A stretch of 64,000 nt of DNA from NCBI RefSeq assembly GCF_000313135.1, contig NW_004457431.1, forward strand, positions 62,001 to 126,000, read 5' to 3'. The notes beneath the pieces were generated by a model that was not told the DNA's origin, did no database searches, and saw only the letters and a program-made list of their open reading frames with translations. Positions 56,473 through 64,000 of the stretch are shown in pieces (positions within the stretch are counted from its first letter, which is position 1; every line of letters begins with the position of its first letter). The position numbers and the translations under genes are program-made. The DNA is from Acanthamoeba castellanii str. Neff (Eukaryota; Discosea; Longamoebia; Acanthamoebidae).

Positions 56473-59288
56473 TTAGTTGGCGGCAAGGCGCATCTCGCTC
56501 TCGGCGGACAGGGAAGCGAAGGCCTTGCTGAGCGCGGGGTAGTTGGGCACGCCCAGGCCGGTGACGGGATCCCAGCCCTTGGCGGGCTTGAATCCGGGCG
56601 AGCACATGAAGCCGTTGCCGTTGTCGCTGCCCGAGGTGATGTCCAGCAGGGCGCCAGGGAAGCGCTGAGCAATCGTGTACTGTAAACAACACCAACGAGA
56701 ATAGTCAGCGCGTGTCGTGTTGTGCAGGCTGTGTGTGTGCGGTACCAGCTGCGAGTTGAGGAAACCGAGAGGAGGACGGCCCTGCTGCAGCCTCTCGTCG
56801 TTGATGAGGGCGATGACAGCCGAGAAGACGGGCGCAGCGCAGCTGGTGCCGCCCACGAACTGCTGGCTTCCCTGGTAGATGATCTGCACACCCTGTGATT
56901 GATTATATATAAAAAAAGTGTTGTGAGTTCACCGCACACACCACCGCACACGCACACGCACACGCACACGCACACCGCACACGCACACGCACACGCAAGA
57001 GCGGGTGAGGTACCTCGCTGAAGGCGGAGACGTCGGGGAACGCGCGGCCCGAGATGTTGTAGTAGGAGGCCGCGGGCAGGTTGCCCTGTGCCAGGTAGTC
57101 CGCGACGGCGGCCTTCTGGTACTTGGCCTGTCCGAAGTAGTTCGAGAATCCGCCCGACGAGATGCCTGCACGGTGCGTCCGCGCATGAGTCGCGTGTGCG
57201 GCGTGTGCGGTTGCGTGCGTGCGACGTGTGCGGTTGAGTGCGTGCGACGTGTGCGGTACGTACTGTCGCTCTGGATGAGGAGAGGAGACTCGGAGGAGAG
57301 TACGGTGCCACCCACGGCGGTCACGTAGGCCGACGTGGCCGGCCAGTTGGGCTCGAAGCGCGAGCCCAGAGTGTTGCAGCCCACGCCATCGTCACCCGAC
57401 GCGAACAAAATCGACTTACCTGTTTTAGCGTGTGTGCAGCGTGTGTCGTGTCGTGCGTGTCGTGCGGTTGTGCGTGTGTGCGGTTCAGACGAGTGGTCGT
57501 AGAAAGGGGAGAAAGGTGACGCGGCATGACGTGGCGTGGCGCGTACCGGTGAGGCCGACCTTCTGGAACTCGAGGTCGACGCGCTGCACGTAGGCGAGGG
57601 TGATCGACGACTCCACGTCACCGTAGCTCACGCTGTTCACCAGCGGCGCCGCTGCACACCAGCCACGTGCCACGTCAGCAACCGACACCTTAAGTCGTAC
57701 GTACGCGCGCGTGTCGTGAGCGCGTGTGTCGTGCGGTACGAGACGTACGAGAGTTGAGGTCGTTGATGAACTGGATCCACTCGAGGAAGGGCTCCTGCGA
57801 CTCGTGGCGGCCGGCCGTGTAGACGAACCAGGTGGGCACGTTGGTGGCCACGCCCATGATGTACTCGATGTCGAGCTCGGCCTCGACGCCGGGGCTCGAG
57901 GCGTCGTTGTGGCCCACCACCTTGACCGGCGCCTGGACCGGCAGGTTGTAGGTCTGCTGGAAGAGCGTCAGGTCGCTCGGGGTGTAGTACTGCTCCAGGA
58001 ACTGCGCCACCGCCTATTATGGGACACCACACATAAAAAGCTCGTTATGGTGGTTGTGTGGTTAAGGTGGCGGTATGATTAAGGTGGTTGTGTGGTGTGG
58101 TTAAGGTGGCGGACCTGGGAGTTGGAGGCGCTCTTGCCGGTGGCGGAGGAGATGTTGAAGACGCGCTTGATGACGTTGGGGTCGACGGTGCCGCTGCCCC
58201 GCGCCTCGAGCGACCTGCGAGCGAACCTCTGCACTCCTGTGCGAACCGCCGCGAATGGAAGAGAATGCAGGAATGCAGGTCAGTCTCGTGAGAGTGAAGG
58301 TGGTGCCGTGATCCAGGAGCCGCGTGTGGGTCTCGTACTGGGGAAGTGGTTGATGCCACCGATGAAGTCGATGTGAGCGGCCACCTTCTGCGGCACGGTG
58401 TACGGCTGCAGCGACCTGCTCGAGACCATGAAACACGACACACGACATGGCACGACACACGACGCATGGCACGCAACACGCGCGACCAGGACGTGATGGT
58501 GAGTGTGCAGCGCAGAAAGTGGTGAAGGGAGTGGAATGGGACCTGAAGAGACGAGTCGAGGCTGAGTCGTGGGCGAAGTGGTGGAACTCGATGCCGCCGA
58601 GCAGCTCCTCGGCCTTGGCAGCCGTGGTGCGCACGCGCAGGAAGTCCCTGCTGCTGTTCCACTCGTAGTCGACCACGCCTGCATATTTCATCCATCCATC
58701 CATCCATCCATCACAAATTTGATGATCGATCCATTATTCGATTGTCGATGGAGGGTACCATGAGCTTCGAGCCACTGGAGGATGGTCTGCTGGGATGCGG
58801 GCGAGGGGGCGACGAGGGCGGCCACCTGCGCGGGCGTCAGGAAGCGGCCGTACGAGGGCGACGTCGGCTCGCTCACTGCCCAGAACCTACGTTTGATGAT
58901 CTTATGAAGTCAGCGTCGGGCAACTGCTGGACGATCAAGGCCTCACCCAAAACAAATTCGTAAAAATCAAATCAACACTGACAAGAACGAAGATGACAAA
59001 GATCGAAGGACTTAAACTGACATTGATCAAATCGATTTGAGATGGAGTGAAGAAGACAAGCAGCTCTTACCTGCGCTCGAGCTCGGCAGTGTTGGTGAGC
59101 CGGACGGCGATGAGCAGTTCGACGATCTCCTCGGCAGCGAGGCGCTCGCCCTTGATCCAGCCCTCGGGCAGTCTCAGAGGCTCGTTGTGTTCCACGAACA
59201 CTCTACCGCTGCCCATTGCAGCCGCGGCCAGAAGGCACGAAGCCAACACGGCCAGAAGCACAAAGCTTGACCTCGACATCATCATCAT
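56473..59288 (-). CDS. TPP1: Tripeptidyl-peptidase 1-like sedolisin (S53 serine peptidase)
   Basis: This is a lysosomal or secreted acid serine peptidase that removes tripeptides. The start lies in a run of four ATGs (59288-59277). A signal peptide follows (SSFVLLAVLASCLLAAAAMG). The activation prodomain has SPSYGRFLTPAQVAALV and WLEAHG. The catalytic domain has the Glu and Asp in SPGVEAELDIEYIMG, then NVPTWFVYTAGRHESQEPFL. The oxyanion Asp is in LFASGDDGVG, and the Ser is in FVGGTSCAAPVFSAVIALIN. The end AKGWDPVTGLGVPNY precedes KAFASLSAESEMRLAAN and TAA at 56473-56475. GRHESQEPFL and SYGDVESSITLAYVQRV are very close to animal TPP1. It has about nine exons and faces the TPR-like gene tail to tail, 59 bp apart. 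Confidence 0.93.
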
Positions 59289-59680
59289 CAACCTTCTGTC
59301 GTGGCAGCAATACTGGAATCGTGTGGTCCCACAGACGCACTGACCGCCAAACCCCGAACCTTCGCTTTCATTTTCATTTCGGCGCTGCCAGTCTGGTGCC
59401 GTGCACGCCACTCGCCGTGTGCGTTGTGTGTCGTGTCGTGTCAAGCGTGTGCCTTTAAGTCGTGTCGAGTGCGTTGTGCTGGACGGTCAGCTCTAATCTA
59501 CATCAAAACTGAGAAAACAGCACAGGCAAAGCAAGCGTTCAGAGCCTGCCGATGGTGGTGCACACCTCTAACAAAATCCTGGCGAGTCGTCGATTATCCT
59601 CTCTCTCACTTTCCTCTCCTCCTCTCCTCCGCATGCTGCGGCCATCAGCAGATAGTTGGCCTTTAGAATCGCTACGCTCT
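59289..59680. other. Spacer between sedolisin and beta-amylase genes
   Basis: It should hold the sedolisin promoter and the 3' UTR of the beta-amylase gene. A CT-rich stretch lies at 59595-59632. No exon is seen. Confidence 0.5.
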
Positions 59681-62278
59681 CTAGGCGCGGTGCATCGCGT
59701 TGACGAAGTTGAGGAACGTGTTCCAGTTGTTTTGGTTGTAGATCAGGTTGTTCGTCAGCCTGCAGCGCGCAAACATAGGAAGAGCGCCATGGGCGGTCGC
59801 GTGTCAGCTGGGTCGACACAGCGGTGTTGCGGTGACGGATGGAGGCGGCACGTACCTGAGGTAGGTGAAGCCGCTGATGGCGCCGTACTGGGTGGACTCC
59901 TTGATGATCTGCTGGAAGCCCGACTGGGAACACGACCCGCTACACAGCTCCAGCGCATTCTCTCCATCGTAGCCTGTCGCCGCCACTCCGTCACGTTAGT
60001 GTGCGTGTGCCGTGGTGTGTTGCGTGCGGTGTGTGCGGTGTGTGCGGTATGATAGCGTACCGACGTGAGCGATCTGAGCGGCGAGAATGGTCTGCTTGAC
60101 GAGCGTCTCGGGGGCCGAGCCGCAATTGTTTGGGGAGTTGACCATCTCGAGAGCGGTGAAGTCAAAGTTGGCCCCGTACTTGCTGAACACTTGCGCAATC
60201 TGTCCAACATCAACACAGCACCATGAGCCAATCGTCGTGCGTCGTGTGTCGTGAGTGAGTATGTGCAGTGGTGTGCGTATGTGTTGTGAGATCGCACCTT
60301 GAGGTAGCCATTGTTGCCGTTGGTGTTGTAGTAACCGGCAGTAAGCTCCGCAGCGTGCGAGTTGGTGTTGTACCACCAGTGGATGCCCGACACCTTACCG
60401 GCGATACTGAGACCGGAGTAGCGGCTAAAGATCTGCCTGGCCGACTTCAAGATCGAGTCTGAGTGGTTCAACAGCTTGTTGCTGTACCAGTCTGCATTAT
60501 CGTGTGCCATTGAAGATATCGATTCAGTGTGTCAGACAGCGCAGACGCGGGGGCGTATACACTGAGGGAATAGGGGGTTGATGGTTGGGGGAACACGCAC
60601 TCAGGAAGAAGCGGCCGTACGGCGACGAATAGTTGTCGCCGCCGTTATCGGAGAAGAAGCCCGTGTCCTCGGGATTCGAGTCGTAGGTGCCTGTATGCGC
60701 GGAGACCAGTCAGTCCGAGTTGGAACACAACAAGCAGAGTTCAATTAACACGTTGGCGAGTGCGGGGCGTACCGGCGTTGTCCGGCCCGCCGTTGCCCCA
60801 GTCAGGGTGGCCGGCGGCGATGGCGGCCTGGTCGAGGTCAGCCAGCATGTACTTATCGTAGCACTGGAATCTGCTCATCGGTCATCGGTGGGCGCCAGCC
60901 AGGTCAGGTTTCGACAATGCGTTGAGTGAGCAAAAGACGAAGGGAATGTATGCGTACTCTCCGACACCGCAGTAAGACCACTTGCTCAGCTGGTAGCTCG
61001 GGTAACGCAGCTCACCTGCACTCCACCCATTAGAACACGCAACACACGCAACACACGCACACATCGCGCGCCGATGAGGCCGTAGGCAGATGCGCACCAG
61101 CGGGACCCATGCCGACTTGGATCTGGTTGATGGTGCCCTTCTGCAGGAAGACGCGGAAGGTCTGTTCGAGGCTCGACATGTAGTCGGCGTACACCTGGAG
61201 CGCAGTGCGCCCGTTCAGCACTGGCTGGTAGTCTACGCCGAGCGACAGGTACTCGTCGTCCGCGCCACCTTCGCGATCGCGGTAGTAGATGTCGGCTGCA
61301 GACGCAACACACGCATAGTCACGTGAACACACGTACGCACGCAGTACCGCAAACATACACACACAACCGTAGGAGACGTACGGTTCGCCTGGCCGATGCT
61401 GAGGACCCACGGAGGCAGCGGGATGAAGCACTGGTCGCCCACGTTGGTGCCGCATTGGTCTGTGGGCGAGCAAACAGGTGAGTTGTGAATTTGTAAGACA
61501 CCTATTGGAGAAACACGCGAAGGGAAATGTGGGGAAAGGTTGGCGTACGGAAGGAGGTCACGAATTGGATCTTGAGTCCGACCTGGTCGACGATGTCGAC
61601 CAGCTGGAGGTAGGAGGTCCAGTTGTACCTCCTCGGCCCGGCGCGCTCAACCACGCCCCACCACACGTCCACCATAACACTGTGCCCACAACACGGCACG
61701 CACACGGCACACCACACGTAAGGCACGCACGCAGGGAAATCACACGCGGTCCAGGTTAGGCGCGTTAATGGCGAGGAACGGAGAGAAAACGGAGAGGAAA
61801 GGTTTTCCGAACCCGTCGACGCCGCCGTTCTTGAGCTGCTGCAGGTCCTGGCGGATGCCTTGCGGGTCGTTCAGCGCGCCGTCGTTCGTGATCGTGTCCA
61901 GCGGCATCATCACTGTGACCCACGCCGCCGTGGTGAGTGGGATCGGCCACAACACAACATATATTAGAATTTAAAAGACTATGAGCGAAACATGTTCTCA
62001 TTTCTTCCCTGGAGCTAAAAAGTACCACAGCAGCACACGGTGTTTGGTAATTTGCCACGGCTTACCCGTGCGTTCCACCACAACCAACCCAAAATAATAA
62101 AACAATAAATAATAACACCATTATTATAGGAAAATAAATAACTAAATATTTTTTAAAATAAGATTCAGTGGTGCGGGGACGTACGGTTGACTGGGATGTA
62201 GGCGTGCATAGCCGCTACGCAAAGGGCCAGCACCAAAAACAAGGCGGCCGAAGAGGTGACCCCACAAGAACGCGCCAT
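59681..62278 (-). CDS. Secreted beta-amylase (glycoside hydrolase family 14)
   Basis: The enzyme releases maltose from the non-reducing ends of starch or glycogen. The start at 62278 gives a signal peptide ([20 protein letters not shown], then [10 protein letters not shown]). Conserved blocks over about twelve exons: [78 protein letters not shown] and the first catalytic Glu in [14 protein letters not shown] (split by an intron after PAG). Later come [25 protein letters not shown] and the second catalytic Glu in [24 protein letters not shown] and [14 protein letters not shown] end it, before TAG at 59681-59683. Family 14 is mainly plant and bacterial, with scattered protist members. The secretion signal points to food-vacuole or extracellular digestion. 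Confidence 0.93.
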
Positions 62279-62508
62279 GGTCTTTGCTTAGGTTATGGTG
62301 CGGAGCTTGTGCGAGTGTGAGCGAAGAAAAAGAAGAACCAAACACAGTGTTTGTCGCCTGCCGACTGTGCGACTTGCGCTCTCTCTGTGTGTGGATGTTA
62401 TCTCGCTCTACTGTCTTCTCGAGGCGCAATTCGAAACGACAATCGAGGATTGCATATCCTGTCGACTCTACCGAAATTCCCCCTTTATTTATGTCGACTA
62501 GCCAACCT

Positions 62509-64000
62509 CAGCCTTGCCAAGGGTAGAGCGGCTTCTTTGGCCCGGCGGGCTGCGCGGTGGTGGGCGTGGCTTGCTGGGGGTTCTGGGTCGACTCGTGCAT
62601 GTAGTCGAGGATGTAGTACGACACCTTTTCGACGCGCGGCTCGTGCATGCTCTCGTAGTCGGTGTAGAAGCTGCGGACCGACGGGAATCCTCGCTTCTTG
62701 AGCACGAACAAGAGCGGCTTGTAGCGTTCCTTCTCGCACTCCCTGGTAGCACCGCCATCAACACCGCCATCAACACCACCATCGACTATAAGTGTGATCG
62801 TCTTCTTCTTCTTTTTTCCTTCACCTCGCGTCAAGGGTGGTCCATAAGTGACGTACCTGGCCCAGTCCTTCATGGACGGGAAGAGTCGGTTGAGTTGGGT
62901 GTAGCGCATGTCCACCTGCAGACACGTCTCGACGAAGGTGGCCTTGACGGCCAGGTAGTCGGCCCGGTACTGCTCATGGAGCTCCAGGAACCTCTCCTCC
63001 TCGTGATCTCGCTCTGTCTCCTCCTTCTCTTCTTGTTCGTCTGGTTGTTCTTCTTGATCAGCTTCTTCTTCTTCTTGTTCGTCGCTGGTGGTGCCGGGAG
63101 ATGTCGATGCTGACGTGGCAGTAGTGGCGCTGGGCGTCGTCTGCAGGTCGCCATCGCCGCCAGCGGCCGGCGCCCTGCGCTGCAGGCGGAGCCGCTTCCA
63201 CTTCCCCTTCTCGCCGCGCCGCGTTCGGGTCTGCTGCCGCGAGCGCCACTGCATGAAGAGCAGCACGAGCTCGAACAGGCAGCGCTCACGCTCCTTGGCA
63301 AAGTCGATCTCGCCCTCGCCGCCCTCCTCATCGTCCCAGTCGCCCTCCAGCTCCCACGCCTCCAGGGCGCGCAGCTTGGCCAGCCACAGATAGGCCGGCG
63401 ACGAGAGCACCACGCGCCGGCAGGATGACGCCGACATCATGGCCAAGGCGTCGACGTTGTCACGGACTGGGGCGCGCGGTCGCTAATGACGAGGCCCTTG
63501 AACGATAGCGGCGACTGCCTGCGCACCTTGCGCACCATCGACTCCTGATCGCGGAGATTCGGGAAGCGCTGTGGCGTGCGCCAGCCAACGGCGGTGGCGG
63601 CGTTGTCGTGGCTGCCTTCACCGTTCGAGCAAAATGCGGTGGAGGCTGCGCCGGCTGACGATTGACTGGCGAGGGCATGGTCGAGGTTGACTTCCCGGCC
63701 GAGGGGAGAAGAGCCGAAGTCGCGCACACCCACCAGGACCAGCGCATCTTCCTTGTACTTCATGAAGCGTGGGAACTGCCTGCTGACCTGGAAACACCAC
63801 ATATTTGCCGTGGTAAGCGTGGACGTCTCTTGCACGCACTACACACAACAAACGAACTAAGCGAGTACCAGTTGGAAGATATAGCACCACGAGGTGTTCA
63901 GAGACTTGTCAGTGATGCCTGGTGAGGGGGAAGAAGGGTTCAATCAAGCAGGGTTTGGTAAGCGCGTGGGCGGCGCCTAGGTTGATGATACCTTGGGCTG
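62509..64000 (-). CDS. Uncharacterised protein, 5' part beyond window
   Basis: I do not recognise the family. Reading from the right edge, exons give ITDKSLNTSWCYIFQL (about 63867-63917) and then VSRQFPRFMKYKEDALVLVG joined in frame to VRDFGSSPLGREVNLDHALA (63790 downward). Next comes VRKVRRQSPLSFKGLVISDR, after which the frame breaks near 63470-63480. The same sense continues one frame over as VRDNVDALAMMSASSCRRVV, LSSPAYLWLAKLRALEAWEL and a Glu/Gln-rich acidic stretch (EEEEADQEEQPDEQEEKEET). The last exons give YRADYLAVKATFVETCLQVD directly followed by MRYTQLN, and FVLKKRGFPSVRSFYTDYES directly followed by MHEPRVEKV, before the stop near 62509. One extra C in the run CCCC at 63471-63474 would join the two parts. 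The second half is helical and charged. Function unknown. Confidence 0.6.

Overview
This window reads as nuclear DNA of a GC-rich, intron-dense free-living amoeba. An Acanthamoeba-like amoebozoan is the best guess, an inference from gene content and intron style with no database search. Genes are tightly packed on both strands and broken by many short GT-AG introns. Those introns are filled with GT-, TCGTG- and ACACG-type microsatellites. I see no prokaryotic operons, CRISPR arrays or intact transposons. There is one assembly gap of 89 N at 52121-52209.

Layout. 1-6100: an acidic EF-hand/coiled-coil gene (minus, runs off the left edge), a small zinc-finger gene (minus), an F-box/leucine-rich-repeat gene (plus) and a type I DAHP synthase (minus). 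6528-6609: a tRNA-Leu(AAG). 6759-16090: one very long plus-strand reading frame joining a degenerate kinase, an SH2 domain, a PH domain and a two-HKD phospholipase D. 16171-16720: a noncoding tandem duplication. 16845-18809: a bZIP factor with a membrane segment. 19137-26983: a giant Cys-rich receptor-like protein ending in a multi-pass THH1/TOM1-like domain. 27196-31843: a cullin and APC11, head to head. 32037-33834: an M16-family core/MPP-like subunit. 34149-36509: a protein made of 17-18-residue aromatic repeats. 36545-38557: an OGFr-family protein. 39377-39790: a small basic protein. 40650-42829: a proline-rich metacaspase. 42975-44510: N-acetylneuraminate lyase. 44859-51280: an armadillo/polyproline/zinc-finger protein. 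51477-56413: a TPR-like protein whose second intron holds the gap plus a stray antisense exon of a SARAF-like gene. 56473-59288: a TPP1-type sedolisin. 59681-62278: a secreted beta-amylase. 62509-64000: an unrecognised protein running off the right edge.

Themes. Signalling and membrane control: the kinase-like/SH2/PH/PLD protein, the membrane-anchored bZIP and the large receptor-like protein. Ubiquitin ligases: F-box, cullin and APC11. Secreted or lysosomal digestion: sedolisin and beta-amylase. Three genes (F-box, metacaspase, right-edge gene) each seem to miss one base in a G or C run. That points to homopolymer undercalls in the assembly rather than to pseudogenes. Exon borders are hand-read and approximate unless given as exact; multi-exon genes are listed as their full genomic span.
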